From: Andreprevotia chitinilytica DSM 18519
GTDB taxonomy: Bacteria > Pseudomonadota > Gammaproteobacteria > Burkholderiales > Chitinibacteraceae
Reading direction: 5' to 3'
NCBI RefSeq assembly: GCF_000711875.1
Contig: NZ_JONM01000001.1
Span: forward strand, 227,934-291,933
Length of the DNA stretch: 64,000 nt
Positions 7,769 through 16,548 of the stretch are shown here, in pieces. Below the pieces are notes generated by a model. That model ran no database searches and had not been told where the DNA came from. It was given only the letters and a program-made list of their open reading frames with translations. The translations under genes and the position numbers were made by a program. The first letter of the stretch is position 1. Each line of letters starts with the position of its first letter.

Positions 7769-9283
7769 CTAGGCGGCCTGCAATTGCGGCGCATCACTCA
7801 CCGGCAGCGCCAGCGACAGCACGTCTTGTTCATTAGCCTGACCGCGCTGTAATTCGCCGGTGATCCGGCCCTGGCACATCACCACCACGCGGTCGGCCAC
7901 GCCGAGCACTTCCGGCAATTCGCTCGACACCATCACGATGGCGACGCCCTTGGCGGCCAGTTCATACAGCACGGCATAGATTTCGTTTTTCGCGCCGACG
8001 TCGATACCGCGGGTGGGTTCATCGATGATCAGCACGCGTAAATCCTGCTCGGCCAGCCAGCGACTCAGGATCGCCTTTTGCTGGTTGCCGCCGGAGAGGA
8101 AGCGGATTTTCTGCTGGCGGTTCGGTGTCTTGATCCGCAGCAACTTGATATAGCCATCGGCGGTTTCCGCTTCGGCCTTGTCGTTGACGAAGAAGTGCGC
8201 CTGCCGGTAGTGGCGGCGGCAGCTGATGTTGATGTTCTCCGACACAGAGCGGCAGCCGATGATGCCGTGCTCCTTGCGGTCTTCCGGGCAGAACACCAGC
8301 CCGGAGCGAATCGCATCGCGGATGCCCTGGCCGGGCAGGGGCTTGCCGTCGATGCGGACTTCGCCGGCCATTCGCTTGTCTGCGCCGTAAACGAGCTGCA
8401 TCAACTCGCTACGCCCGGCGCCGACAAGGCCGAAGAAGCCGACGATCTCGCCGCGCCGCACGCTGAAGCTGGCTGGCCCGGCGATTTTCCGGCCATGCAT
8501 GCCGCGCACTTCCAGCCGGGTTTCGCCCAGCTCACGGGGCTGGTAGCCGAAGATGTCGCTGATCTCGCGGCCGACCATGCGGTTCACCAGCTCATCGCGG
8601 GTGATGCCGGTCAGGCTGGGGTAGTCCGCCACCTTGCGTCCATCGCGGAAGATGGTGGCGCTGTCGCACAGGGTGAAGACTTCTTCCAGCCGGTGCGAGA
8701 TATAGATCATCACCTTGCCTTGGGCCTTCAGCTCGCGCACCAACCGGAACAGGATTTCGCTCTCGCGGTGGGAGAGGGAGCTGGTCGGTTCATCCAGCGC
8801 AATCACCTTGGCATCGCGCAGGATCGCCTTGCAGATTTCCACCATCTGGCGCTGGCCGATGGAGAGATCGCGCAGCTTGGCCAGCGGGTCGATATCCACA
8901 CCGATCTTTTGCAACTGGGTGCGCGTCCAGGCGATGGCCTGCCGCTTTTGCACGAAGCCGAACTTGCTCGGCAGTCGGCCCAGCAGCAGGTTCTCCATCA
9001 CTGTCAACTCGGGCACGTATTGCAGTTCCTGATGGATGATGGCGATACCGGCATCGATGGCATCACGGCTTCGTTGAAAGCGCCGTACTTCGCCGCCGAC
9101 GATCAGCTCGCCTTCCTCCGGGATGTATTCGCCGCCGAGGATTTTCATCAGCGTGGATTTGCCCGCGCCGTTTTCCCCCAGCAGGCCATGCACCCGGCCG
9201 GTCTCGACCTTGAAGCTGATGTCGGACAGCGCCCGTACACCGGGGAAGACTTTGCTGATGGATCTAAATTCGAGGTAACTCAC
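7769..9283 (-). CDS. araG: AraG-type sugar ABC transporter ATP-binding protein
   Basis: Duplicated ATPase energising sugar import. First domain: Walker [10 protein letters not shown], signature [10 protein letters not shown], Walker [11 protein letters not shown]. Second domain: degenerate Walker [10 protein letters not shown], signature LSGGNQQKA, Walker [14 protein letters not shown] place the start at the GTG at 9283, five bases after AGGAG; this gives 504 residues, the length of E. coli AraG, whereas the ATG further out adds 12 unconserved residues. It lies between the binding protein and permease genes, the usual FGH order. Confidence 0.93.
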   Translation of the reverse strand: MSYLEFRSISKVFPGVRALSDISFKVETGRVHGLLGENGAGKSTLMKILGGEYIPEEGELIVGGEVRRFQRSRDAIDAGIAIIHQELQYVPELTVMENLLLGRLPSKFGFVQKRQAIAWTRTQLQKIGVDIDPLAKLRDLSIGQRQMVEICKAILRDAKVIALDEPTSSLSHRESEILFRLVRELKAQGKVMIYISHRLEEVFTLCDSATIFRDGRKVADYPSLTGITRDELVNRMVGREISDIFGYQPRELGETRLEVRGMHGRKIAGPASFSVRRGEIVGFFGLVGAGRSELMQLVYGADKRMAGEVRIDGKPLPGQGIRDAIRSGLVFCPEDRKEHGIIGCRSVSENINISCRRHYRQAHFFVNDKAEAETADGYIKLLRIKTPNRQQKIRFLSGGNQQKAILSRWLAEQDLRVLIIDEPTRGIDVGAKNEIYAVLYELAAKGVAIVMVSSELPEVLGVADRVVVMCQGRITGELQRGQANEQDVLSLALPVSDAPQLQAA

Positions 9284-9300
9284 AACTGCTCCTGTTCCGA

Positions 9301-9390
9301 CTCGAAATCGGCCGTGCACTTTGTCAGCACGCCTTGCCGTACCACTTGTACTGTCTGCGGCGTGCTTTCGCGTTCACGGCCGATTTGGAG
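9301..9390. repeat. Palindromic repeat, AAATCGGCCGTG family
   Basis: The left arm contains AAATCGGCCGTG and GCACGCC, and the right arm is their inverted counterpart (GGCGTGC, CACGGCCGATTT). It begins 18 bp before the araG start codon in transcript terms, so it could form a hairpin in the mRNA just ahead of the ribosome site. Confidence 0.65.
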
Positions 9391-9415
9391 CCGGAACCCA
9401 ACGATTGCTCAGCGG

Positions 9416-9535
9416 CTTCGTAGGGTGGGTTAGCCGTCTTGCGGCGTAACCCACCGGGCAATGTTGAAAGTCGCTGCAACGACGCTCGACGTATTGCCTG
9501 ATGGGTTACGCCTGCGGCTAACCCATCCTACGAAG
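9416..9535. repeat. Palindromic repeat, TGGGTTAGCCG family
   Basis: A 120-bp unit with 21-bp ends, CTTCGTAGGGTGGGTTAGCC plus one base, inverted at the other end with one mismatch; each arm also pairs with a nearby GTAACCCA. It lies between the binding protein and ATPase genes, where a hairpin could stabilise the upstream mRNA and raise binding-protein yield. Confidence 0.75.
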
Positions 9536-9558
9536 TGCCATACCCACGGATTTGGCGC

Positions 9559-10560
9559 TTAAAGCCCCATTTCCTTTTTCACCGCCGCCGCGTTATCACG
9601 CGTCATCAACTTGCCCGAGGTCAGGGTCAGTTTTTCCGGCTCCTTGCCGTTCTTCACCCACTCGTACATGTTCACGCTGGTTTCGTAGCCGTGGCGTTTC
9701 GGGCTGATCAACACGGTGCCGAAGAAGCCGGTCTTTTCGGACTTGGCGAATTCGTTCAGTGCCGATTGGCTACCACCGATACCCACGCCGATCACGCTAT
9801 CCGCTTTCGCACCTTGGCCTTCCGCTGCGCGCACCGCGCCGAGGACCGCTTCATCGTTCAGGCCGAATGCCAGCCAGTGCTTGTATTTCGGGTTCTGCGT
9901 GATGGCGACGTTGGCAGCGTTGAAGGCGTTTTCGGTATCCGTCTTCGCTTGCGGCGCATTGATGATGTTGGCCTTGGGGAAGCCAGCGGCGGTCAGTGCG
10001 GCGATCGCGCCGTCGGTGCGTTCCTTGGCGGTCGGCAACTGGTCGTAGGCGATGCGGATCGCGCCCACTTCATTCAGGTTCCAGCCACGCTTCTTGGCTT
10101 CTTCGGCCAAGGCCGCGCCGACTTGCTCACCGATCTTGAACGCAGAGATGCCCATGTGCGGCACGGATTCGATCGGCTTGCCGGCGCCATCGACAAAGCG
10201 GTCATCCACGCTCATCACTTTCAGTTTGTTCTGCTTGGCCTTGGCGACCACTGCCGGCCCGAGCTTCACATCCGGCACGCAGATGATGAAACCCTGCGCG
10301 TTTTGCGCGCCGAGGTTATCGATGGCGGTGAGCACCTTGTCGCCGCTTGGCACGCCGATCTTCACCAGCTTGAAGCCTTTGTCCTTGGCCGCTTGTTCGG
10401 CGAATTTCCATTCGTCCTGGAACCACGGTTCCTCGGCCTGTTTGACCAGAAAGCCGATCTTGACCTCTTCCGCTGCGTGCGCACCGCTGACCAAGGCGAG
10501 GGAAAGCCCGATCGAGCCCAGCAGCGTGCGACCCCACTTCATACGAAATTCGTGCTTCAT
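9559..10560 (-). CDS. araF: AraF-type periplasmic sugar-binding protein
   Basis: Periplasmic receptor of the AraFGH-type importer. The ATG at 10560 follows GGAG by eight bases and gives 333 residues (E. coli AraF has 329) with a signal peptide, basic start then SIGLSLALVSGAHA, cut before AEEVK. The mature part shows IGFLVKQAEEPWFQDEW, GFIICVPD and the two-lobed fold expected for this family. A 40-residue extension from an upstream start would put the signal peptide inside the protein and is rejected. Ligand, arabinose or galactose, cannot be told from sequence. Confidence 0.92.
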   Translation of the reverse strand: MKHEFRMKWGRTLLGSIGLSLALVSGAHAAEEVKIGFLVKQAEEPWFQDEWKFAEQAAKDKGFKLVKIGVPSGDKVLTAIDNLGAQNAQGFIICVPDVKLGPAVVAKAKQNKLKVMSVDDRFVDGAGKPIESVPHMGISAFKIGEQVGAALAEEAKKRGWNLNEVGAIRIAYDQLPTAKERTDGAIAALTAAGFPKANIINAPQAKTDTENAFNAANVAITQNPKYKHWLAFGLNDEAVLGAVRAAEGQGAKADSVIGVGIGGSQSALNEFAKSEKTGFFGTVLISPKRHGYETSVNMYEWVKNGKEPEKLTLTSGKLMTRDNAAAVKKEMGL

Positions 10561-10704
10561 TTTGTCGATCTCCAGGTTGCAACTATCTAGGGAAAGCTCC
10601 GTAGGGGAGCGAAACCGGGCTCTTGTAGCGCCCGTGATACGCGGCGTGTAAATCCGCCGATGCTTTGTTCCCTCGCCCACTTCGTGGGAGTGGTGAGAAA
10701 TGCT

Positions 10705-11709
10705 TTATCGGATATTCAAAAGGCCCCGTTCCCGCGCTACGGCGATTGAGCCAAAGCCGGCCATGTCGGCTTGCTCGTCGTTGTGGGTGATCGTGACCTT
10801 GCCGGAGAAAAAGTCGTCACCTTGAACCAGCAGCCCGAGCGCTTCGCGCAGGATCGGCTTGCCGGTGACGATGAACTGAGTGCCGGGGCTCATGCGGATG
10901 GCGCTGGAGTTTTTCAGCGTCAAGAGGTCCGCACCGAGCACAGCGCCCAGGAGGAAGTTGGCCCGCGCATTGCGGTCGTAAATGGTGAACTGGCCGAGCG
11001 TGCGCACGGTGAAGCAGGCGCGACCGAGGCCGATCTGGCTGGCGGAACGTGCGCCGGCCAGCAGCATTTCTTCGTCGATCTCGCTGGCGAAATCGCTATC
11101 GAGCGAGCCGGCGAGGATGGTGTTGTGGGTGATCACATGCAGCAGTTCGCCCGCCAGCGTGGTCACGCAGCCGATGATTTTCTGCTGGCCATCCAGATGC
11201 ACGAACTTGGAGTGCGAGCCGGGCAGGATCACCACCGTCGGCTCGTTGATGCCGAGCCGCTCGACCAGCGCCATCGTCTCCACTTCTTCGCCGCGCATCA
11301 TGTCCATCGCTTCGCAGTTGTGCAGGCCGATGTTGTCCACACGATTGCGCACGCCCGGCACGAACCAGATCGGCTTGCTGCACACCTCGGGGATCAGCGC
11401 TTGCTGCATGCCGGCGGCGAGTTCTTTCTTGCCGGCCGGGGCGATCAGATGCGGAATCTCGTACAGGCCGACGTTGGAGGTGATCATCCCGGAGGCCAGC
11501 ACCAGATCGACGGCTTCGATGCTGATGTGCGCTCGTTCCAGCGCGGCGTCGATGGTGGCCCGCACACCCGCTTGCAATGTGACCACGTTGCCGGTGATGG
11601 CCGTATCGCGCACACCCACTTGGCGAGCTGCTTGATGCTGCGCCACGCCATCACGCCAGAGGGTGACGCGGGTGTTGGTCGTACCGGTATCGATGGTGAG
11701 GATGATCAT
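10705..11709 (-). CDS. dgoK: 2-dehydro-3-deoxygalactonokinase
   Basis: Phosphorylates 2-keto-3-deoxygalactonate with ATP to the 6-phosphate that DgoA splits. The 334-residue protein starts MIILTIDTGTTNTRVTLW, the phosphate-binding loop of the DgoK family, and contains LPGSHSKFVHL and the AGELLHVIT region typical of it. The chosen ATG at 11709 puts this motif at the N-terminus; a longer frame to 11790 would cover the promoter region. It is the first gene of the galactose operon and diverges from the LysR gene. Confidence 0.93.
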   Translation of the reverse strand: MIILTIDTGTTNTRVTLWRDGVAQHQAARQVGVRDTAITGNVVTLQAGVRATIDAALERAHISIEAVDLVLASGMITSNVGLYEIPHLIAPAGKKELAAGMQQALIPEVCSKPIWFVPGVRNRVDNIGLHNCEAMDMMRGEEVETMALVERLGINEPTVVILPGSHSKFVHLDGQQKIIGCVTTLAGELLHVITHNTILAGSLDSDFASEIDEEMLLAGARSASQIGLGRACFTVRTLGQFTIYDRNARANFLLGAVLGADLLTLKNSSAIRMSPGTQFIVTGKPILREALGLLVQGDDFFSGKVTITHNDEQADMAGFGSIAVARERGLLNIR

Positions 11710-11738
11710 TTTGGTGCGTCGTCGGGTTGATGTGCACC

Positions 11739-11767
11739 ATTGTTGAATCGGTAGCCAAATGTGGCAA
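11739..11767 (-). promoter_or_regulatory. Predicted promoter of the dgo/ara-type operon
   Basis: On the minus strand TTGCCA (11767-11762) and AACAAT (11744-11739) are 17 bp apart, a plausible sigma-70 pair giving a start near 11732. The palindrome at 11789-11805 is centred about 65 bp upstream, where LysR-type activators usually hold their recognition site. This is a prediction by eye. Confidence 0.4.
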
Positions 11768-11788
11768 ACTACAAATATTTGCTGCTTC

Positions 11789-11805
11789 ATTAAGAAAAAC
11801 TTAAT
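11789..11805. promoter_or_regulatory. LysR-type operator candidate (ATTAAG-N5-CTTAAT)
   Basis: A perfect 6-5-6 inverted repeat in the 104-bp divergent region, containing a T-N11-A core (11791/11803) as expected for LysR regulators. It ends eight bases before the regulator's own ATG, so it could serve both autoregulation and activation of dgoK. Confidence 0.5.
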
Positions 11806-11813
11806 GACTAATC

Positions 11814-12698
11814 ATGGCTAGACGTTTACCCCCACTTAATGGCTTGCGCGTTTTTGAGGTTGCTGCCCGCAACTTGAGCTTTACCAAGGCAGCCAACGAA
11901 CTCTGCGTGACCAATGCCGCGGTCAGCCACCAGATCAAGCAGCTGGAGGAATTCCTCGGTCTGAAACTGTTCGAGCGGCGCAATAATCAGCTGCTGCTGA
12001 CCAGCGCCGGCGAGAACTATCTACCGCGTGTGCGGGATGCTTTTCGTGCACTGCAACAAGCCACAGACTTGCTTCTGGACGACAAGACCGTGCTGTTGCG
12101 CGTGGCGGTGCCGCCCACTTTCGGGGCGAAATGGCTGGTGCCAAGGCTGTATCGCTTCTTCAACCAGCACCCGGATATCCGCGTGGAAGTCTCGACTGAA
12201 CCGGTGCGCGACTACCACAGTTACGACGTCGTGATCGACGATCGGCAAGTCGATGCGCGCGATCTGGTGGTGGAGCGTTTCGCCAGCACCAGCTTCTTTC
12301 CGGTGTGTAGCCCGGTGTTGCAGACTACGTTAAAAACCCCGCAGGACTTGGCCGGGCAGACGCTATTGCACGAGCGTGGCGCGCAGCGTTTATCTCACCA
12401 TGCGACGTGGCAGCAATGGCTGGATGAGGTGGGCGCGCGTGGCGTTGATGCCTCCCACGGGACGGGGTTTTCCGACGCGATGATGACGCTGCAAGCCGCC
12501 ATCGACGGGCAGGGCGTGGCGCTGGGGCAGCGCATCCTGGTCGAGTACGACATCGCAGCTGGCCGGCTGGTGAAGCCGCTGCCGGTCGAGGTGTCGTTGC
12601 GTTTGTCTTACTACCTGATCTTCCCGCCGGATTCGCTGGAAAAGGCCGGGTTTGCGGCGTTCAGGAATTGGTTGATTGCGGAGGCATTGCGGGATTGA
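11814..12698 (+). CDS. LysR-family transcriptional regulator, GcvA-like
   Basis: A 294-residue regulator with an N-terminal winged HTH (about 8-66; ARNLSFTKAANELCVTNAAV) and a C-terminal effector domain. The start MARRLPPLNGLRVFEVAARN is typical of the GcvA/AmpR branch. It diverges from dgoK across a 104-bp region that carries an operator-like palindrome, so it probably controls the galactose operon, with a sugar or sugar acid as inducer. It ends at a strong bidirectional terminator. Confidence 0.9.
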   Translation: MARRLPPLNGLRVFEVAARNLSFTKAANELCVTNAAVSHQIKQLEEFLGLKLFERRNNQLLLTSAGENYLPRVRDAFRALQQATDLLLDDKTVLLRVAVPPTFGAKWLVPRLYRFFNQHPDIRVEVSTEPVRDYHSYDVVIDDRQVDARDLVVERFASTSFFPVCSPVLQTTLKTPQDLAGQTLLHERGAQRLSHHATWQQWLDEVGARGVDASHGTGFSDAMMTLQAAIDGQGVALGQRILVEYDIAAGRLVKPLPVEVSLRLSYYLIFPPDSLEKAGFAAFRNWLIAEALRD

Positions 12699-12710
12699 GG
12701 AATGACTTGG

Positions 12711-12745
12711 AAACAAAAACGCGGCTTATCGCCGCGTTTTTGTTT
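12711..12745. terminator. Bidirectional rho-independent terminator
   Basis: A perfect 15-bp stem, AAACAAAAACGCGGC and its reverse complement, with a five-base loop and T-runs at both sides. It separates the convergent LysR gene and the small secreted protein gene. Confidence 0.92.
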
Positions 12746-12775
12746 GATTAGGTCATCGTGGTGATTACGCGATAG

Positions 12776-13252
12776 TTATTGCGTTGAGTCTGCGGCTACT
12801 GCCAGTTTGGCTTCAGCCTCTGCATCTGCTTTTACTTGAGCTTGAGCCTGTGTTTTCAAAACTGTCATTCTGGCCTCCATAAAAGCCTGGCAGCCGGTTT
12901 CAATGGCTAAGCCCCCGTCGGCGTTATTCTTTGCCCTGTAGCGGTAACATTCCTTTGTCCAATCTTGGAGCGTTTTGGCTTCATATTCGGCATCGCCATT
13001 TTTTAGCATCGTGATCTGGTAATTGAATTTACCAAGATTCAGCTCTGTCATTTTTTGACCGAACTTCGATTGCAAACAAGTCAGTTTGTCTGCGCCATAA
13101 ATTTTCCGATCTGGCACGCCGCATTGATTGTAAAACAAGCCGATTTCGCTACTGGTAACCTGTAGCCAGCCATCAACACTTTCGTGGTCAGCAGCTAAAC
13201 AGGGCGTTACATAGAGCAGGGACAAGATCAGAAGTGCGGATTTTTTGAGCAT
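12776..13252 (-). CDS. Small secreted protein of unknown function
   Basis: I do not recognise this 158-residue protein. From the ATG at 13252 it starts MLKKSALLILSLLYVTPCLA, a signal peptide cut before ADHES. The mature part has four cysteines (in NQCGVP, LTCLQ, KECYRY, TGCQAF), which would suit two disulfides in the periplasm, and an Ala/Lys/Glu-rich C-terminal helix. It resembles small YecT-like lysozyme-inhibitor-type proteins in size and cysteine number, but I cannot assign it. It lies 67 bp after the serine hydrolase gene and may be cotranscribed. Confidence 0.7.
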   Translation of the reverse strand: MLKKSALLILSLLYVTPCLAADHESVDGWLQVTSSEIGLFYNQCGVPDRKIYGADKLTCLQSKFGQKMTELNLGKFNYQITMLKNGDAEYEAKTLQDWTKECYRYRAKNNADGGLAIETGCQAFMEARMTVLKTQAQAQVKADAEAEAKLAVAADSTQ

Positions 13253-13319
13253 GAAGTTTTGTGTTGGGGGAATGACCAGTGTGTTTGGGGTGGTCAATCG
13301 TGGATGAAAGAAACTGCGC

Positions 13320-14339
13320 TTATTGCGCAGCGGGAATCAAATAATCTTCCAGAATATCGCGAGCTTGGCTCGGGCCTGAGAAATGCCCAAGCAGCAGGAC
13401 GACCAGCTTTTTGTCTGGCACAACCGCGAGCATGCGGTGGCCTTCTGAGCCGAGGCCGAAAGCAGCGAAATAGCGGCCTTTCGGGTCGATATACCACTGG
13501 TAGCCATAGTTCATATCGTCATGGTCGCTATAGATATGCTTGGTTGTGCTAGTGGCAACCCAGGATTCCGGAATCAATTGCTTGTCTTGCCAGCGCCCTT
13601 GATCCAGATAGAGCTGGCCGATCTTGAGCAAATCCGGCAGCCGCAACTCCAGACCAAAGCCGCCTGCGCGAATACCTTTCGGGTCGGAGCTCCAATTGAC
13701 ATCGCTGATACCCAGTGGCCCGAACAATTTGGTGTTCGCGTAGGTGAGCAAGTCTTGCTTACTCGCTTGCTGCACCACTGCTGCCAACAAGTGTGAGACG
13801 CCGCTGTTGTAGACAAAGCGTGTTCCCGGCTCGGTGACCAGTGGCTTGTTCACTACGTAGTTAAGCCAATCCTGCTGCTGATACATGTCGCGATCGTCAG
13901 ACCCGAGTGCCCATTTGAAGCCGGCGGTCAGGCTCAACAGGTTTTCCAGCTTGATGGCGCTTTTGTCCGCAGGCAATTTCAAATTGGGCAAGAGTGAACC
14001 GAGCGTTGCATCGGTGCCGGAAATCTTGTGGTCGGCGATGGCGATGCCAACCAATGCGCCAGTAATGCTCTTGGTGCAGGAATAAATCGGCAGCCGCTGA
14101 TTGGCGGCCGTACCGTTGAGATATTTTTCGGTGACCAGTTTGCCATTGCGGGCGATGAGCAAGGCATCGACCGGGAATTGACCGCCGGCAATTTCCTTAT
14201 CCAGTGCCGCCAATTGTGCGGCATCGATGCCCGCATCGGCTGGTGTTTGGCGTTCCCACGCAGCCCAAGTGCAATTCATGAGCAATGACATGGCAAAAAT
14301 CAGGGTGACATGGGCAATGCCGCGATGCTGAAAGGGCAT
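13320..14339 (-). CDS. Secreted serine hydrolase, class C beta-lactamase/esterase family (S12)
   Basis: A 339-residue penicillin-binding-type fold. The active-site SxxK is S87-C-T-K90, and the YxN motif is Y177-N-S. The ATG at 14339 follows AGGAAG by eight bases and gives a signal peptide (VTLIFAMSLLMNCTWA). A cysteine in the leader (MNCTWA) is not a clean lipobox. Such proteins act as esterases, peptidases or beta-lactamases; GFGLELRLPDLLKIGQLYL is typical of the esterase-like branch. No resistance role can be claimed from sequence. Confidence 0.85.
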   Translation of the reverse strand: MPFQHRGIAHVTLIFAMSLLMNCTWAAWERQTPADAGIDAAQLAALDKEIAGGQFPVDALLIARNGKLVTEKYLNGTAANQRLPIYSCTKSITGALVGIAIADHKISGTDATLGSLLPNLKLPADKSAIKLENLLSLTAGFKWALGSDDRDMYQQQDWLNYVVNKPLVTEPGTRFVYNSGVSHLLAAVVQQASKQDLLTYANTKLFGPLGISDVNWSSDPKGIRAGGFGLELRLPDLLKIGQLYLDQGRWQDKQLIPESWVATSTTKHIYSDHDDMNYGYQWYIDPKGRYFAAFGLGSEGHRMLAVVPDKKLVVLLLGHFSGPSQARDILEDYLIPAAQ

Positions 14340-14529
14340 GGTGTTTTTCTTCCTTGGCCGAAGGGCTGCAAGATTGGTCTGCGCCGGGATGGGAGCGGGG
14401 AATTCTGAATCAACAAGCAAGGTGTGCGCAACAAATGTGCAGGTCATTGTGGCAATTCGTGACACGCCTTGTTATGCAATACAGAAAGTCAGGAGTGGCT
14501 GCGGCGAGGAGGAAGGTACAGGTGCAATG

Positions 14530-14558
14530 AAAAAGCCCCCTTCCAAAGAAGAGGGCTT
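14530..14558 (-). terminator. Terminator of the GH16 gene
   Basis: Read on the minus strand, GAAGAGGGCTT-like and AAGCCCCCTTC arms (11 bp, one mismatch) close a four- to five-base loop and are followed by TTTTTC. It lies 40 bp after the GH16 stop. Confidence 0.75.
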
Positions 14559-14598
14559 CAAGCACTGCAGTGACGCTCGTTAAAGCAGCCTCAAGCGC

Positions 14599-15978
14599 TT
14601 ACTTCTGATACACCCGCACATACTCCACATCCATCTCCTGCGGGAAGCTGGAGCTGCCGTCCGGGTTGCCCGGCCAGCTGCCGCCGACGGCGACATTCAG
14701 GATGATGTAGAACGGCTGGTTGAACGGGGCGGGGTAGGCGCCACCGGTGGTCGACCATTGTGTTTGCGTCGAATACAACACGTTATCCACGTACCAGCGA
14801 ATCTGGCCGTTCTCCCATTCCACCGCGTACAGGTGGTAGTTGTCGGCAATGCTGCTGGCCGGGGTATAGGCCACGGTGGTGTGTTGGTTGTTCGGCCACG
14901 CTGCGCCGTAGTGGATCGAGCCGTAGATGGTGTTGCCGCCGGCACCCTTGGTGTTGATCGCCTCCAGGATGTCGATCTCGCCGCTGGCAGCCCAACCGCC
15001 GTAGATATCCGACTGCGGCATCATCCAGAACGCCGGCCACAGGCCTTGGCCATACGGCAGCTTGATGCTGGCTTCCATGCGGCCGTAGGTCCATGCGGCC
15101 TTGGTGTGGATGCGGGCGGAGGTATAGCTGCGTGTGCCATCCGGGCCGGTGTATTGCTCCTGCAGTGCCTTGATCACCAGATGGCCGTTGTCGATATAGG
15201 CGTTTTGCGGCCGGTCGGTGTAGTACTCCAGCTCGTTGTTGCCGCCGCCCTTGCCATTGACCTCGAACTGCCACTTCGACGTATCGATGCTGCTGTTGGT
15301 GAATTCGTCGCTCCACACCAGCTTCCAGCCGGGGACTGGTGTGGGTGTTGGCGCAGGGGTTGGTGTCGGGGTCGGAGCGGGTGTCGGCGTTGCCGTCGGC
15401 TTGGGCGTCGGGGCTGGCGTTGGCGTGGGGGCCGGGGTGCTGCCGCCGCTGCAGTTATTGACTACGGTCCACGGCTGGCCGCTGCCGGTCGGGCCGGAAC
15501 TGGTCGACGGGTTGTTGCCCTGAGTCCACCAGTTGGCGCTGTAGTTCACGCCGTTGTAGCTCACCTGATCGCCTTTGTTATAGGCGGTACTGGCATTCCA
15601 GGCGGCAGAGCAGCCGGAGCCCGGTATCGGGGTGGCGGTGGGGGCCGGGGTGGGCGCTGGCGTGGCGGTCGGTTGCGGTGTTGGGGCGGGTGTGGGGGCT
15701 GCCGTAGGGGTAGGTGTCGGCGCAGGCGTTGGCGACGGGCTTGGCGTGCCGCTATCCGCGCCGAGGTCTTGCCACAAACTGCCAACGGTCGGGTTCCAGC
15801 CGGTGCCGCTATAGTCGGTCTGGGTCACTAGCGCTTTGTAGTCGTGGCCGTTGTAGGAAACGATGGTGCCGGCGGTATAGGTGGTATCCGGCTGCCAGGC
15901 CGGATAGCTGGCGGCGTAAGCCGCAGCGGTGAGGCTGATGCCGCAGGCGGCGATAAACAGCGCATTGATTCGATTCAT
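14599..15978 (-). CDS. Secreted GH16 beta-1,3-glucanase with two CBM5/12 modules
   Basis: Probable extracellular endo-1,3-beta-glucanase (laminarinase). Order: signal peptide 1-22; chitin-binding CBM5/12 at about 25-72 ([20 protein letters not shown]); a Pro-Thr linker; a second CBM5/12 at about 125-172 ([20 protein letters not shown]); a second Pro-Thr linker; GH16 from about 219, with catalytic E334-I-D336-I-L-E339. GGAG lies eight bases before the ATG. Chitin-binding modules on a glucanase suggest fungal cell walls as target. A LacI-type operator lies upstream. Confidence 0.95.
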   Translation of the reverse strand: MNRINALFIAACGISLTAAAYAASYPAWQPDTTYTAGTIVSYNGHDYKALVTQTDYSGTGWNPTVGSLWQDLGADSGTPSPSPTPAPTPTPTAAPTPAPTPQPTATPAPTPAPTATPIPGSGCSAAWNASTAYNKGDQVSYNGVNYSANWWTQGNNPSTSSGPTGSGQPWTVVNNCSGGSTPAPTPTPAPTPKPTATPTPAPTPTPTPAPTPTPVPGWKLVWSDEFTNSSIDTSKWQFEVNGKGGGNNELEYYTDRPQNAYIDNGHLVIKALQEQYTGPDGTRSYTSARIHTKAAWTYGRMEASIKLPYGQGLWPAFWMMPQSDIYGGWAASGEIDILEAINTKGAGGNTIYGSIHYGAAWPNNQHTTVAYTPASSIADNYHLYAVEWENGQIRWYVDNVLYSTQTQWSTTGGAYPAPFNQPFYIILNVAVGGSWPGNPDGSSSFPQEMDVEYVRVYQK

Positions 15979-16359
15979 TTTTATTGCTCCATCCTGTTTT
16001 AGATTTGGTGGCGATTGGTTTCGCTTCTGTTACTGCATGTTCCGATTCGCCGGCTGGAAGTAGGCCTTGTCGACGGGTCGAAATTGGGGGCTACAAATAC
16101 AAATGCCGTGCGTCCAAAAGGCGGGGGCACGGTGTTTCAAGCGAGGTGGAGCCGGGTAAGGTGCTGCAGAGGGCTGAAGCAGGGCGCAGGTCTGTGATCA
16201 GCCGGCTGATCGGGCGCGCAATCTGTTGCCTGAGCCCAACATGCAGCCGTACGCCGCAGCAGATGATTGCCGCATTCATGTTTCGTCTCCATCATCCCGA
16301 ACGTGTGTTGACGTTCTTGTTTTACCGATCTGGCGTCGGGTGCTCGCTGGCTTTGGTTT

Positions 16360-16379
16360 ATTGTATGGTAGCGCTTTCA
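16360..16379 (-). promoter_or_regulatory. GH16 promoter -10 with adjacent LacI-type operator
   Basis: On the minus strand the operator-like TGAAAGCGCTACCA (16379-16366) is followed directly by TACAAT (16365-16360), a good -10. Twelve of 14 bases match the perfect palindrome ahead of the GH64 gene. A repressor bound here would cover the -35/-10 spacer. Confidence 0.55.
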
Positions 16380-16509
16380 GTATTTTTTGATTCTTCCCTT
16401 GGAAGTAGCCGATCCAGGGGGATGAAATATCAGAACATCATGTTAAAATAATCAGCACAAATAAGCAGTTACCAAACTGTGAACGCAGAATAACAAAGCG
16501 TTTTTTCAA

Positions 16510-16523
16510 TGACAACGCTTTCA
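16510..16523 (+). promoter_or_regulatory. LacI-type operator ahead of lacI (autoregulation)
   Basis: TGACAACGCTTTCA matches TGAAAGCGCTTTCA at 12 of 14 positions and lies 25 bp before the regulator's ATG. Confidence 0.5.
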
Positions 16524-16548
16524 TGATAAGAAAATCACGAGAAGAGTT

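Larger units (their letters stand above)
15979..16548. other. 570-bp divergent intergenic region between GH16 and lacI
   Basis: Holds the GH16 promoter/operator (16360-16379) and the lacI-proximal operator (16510-16523). If the predicted GH16 promoter is right, the GH16 mRNA has a leader of about 375 nt. Inside it 16196-16211 is a perfect 16-bp palindrome, GATCAGCCGGCTGATC. I see no gene here. Confidence 0.6.

Noticed and set aside
8078-9433. 451-codon open frame on the plus strand opposite araG
   Set aside because: It is the antisense shadow of a GC-rich gene; araG has full ABC motifs, a ribosome site and the family's exact length.
13320-14339. Antibiotic-resistance beta-lactamase
   Set aside because: SxxK and YxN are shared with many esterases and peptidases; nothing in sequence or context supports resistance.
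15320-15740. Short direct repeats in the GH16 gene that could look like a tandem array
   Set aside because: They are codons of Pro-Thr linkers between domains, not CRISPR or intergenic repeats.
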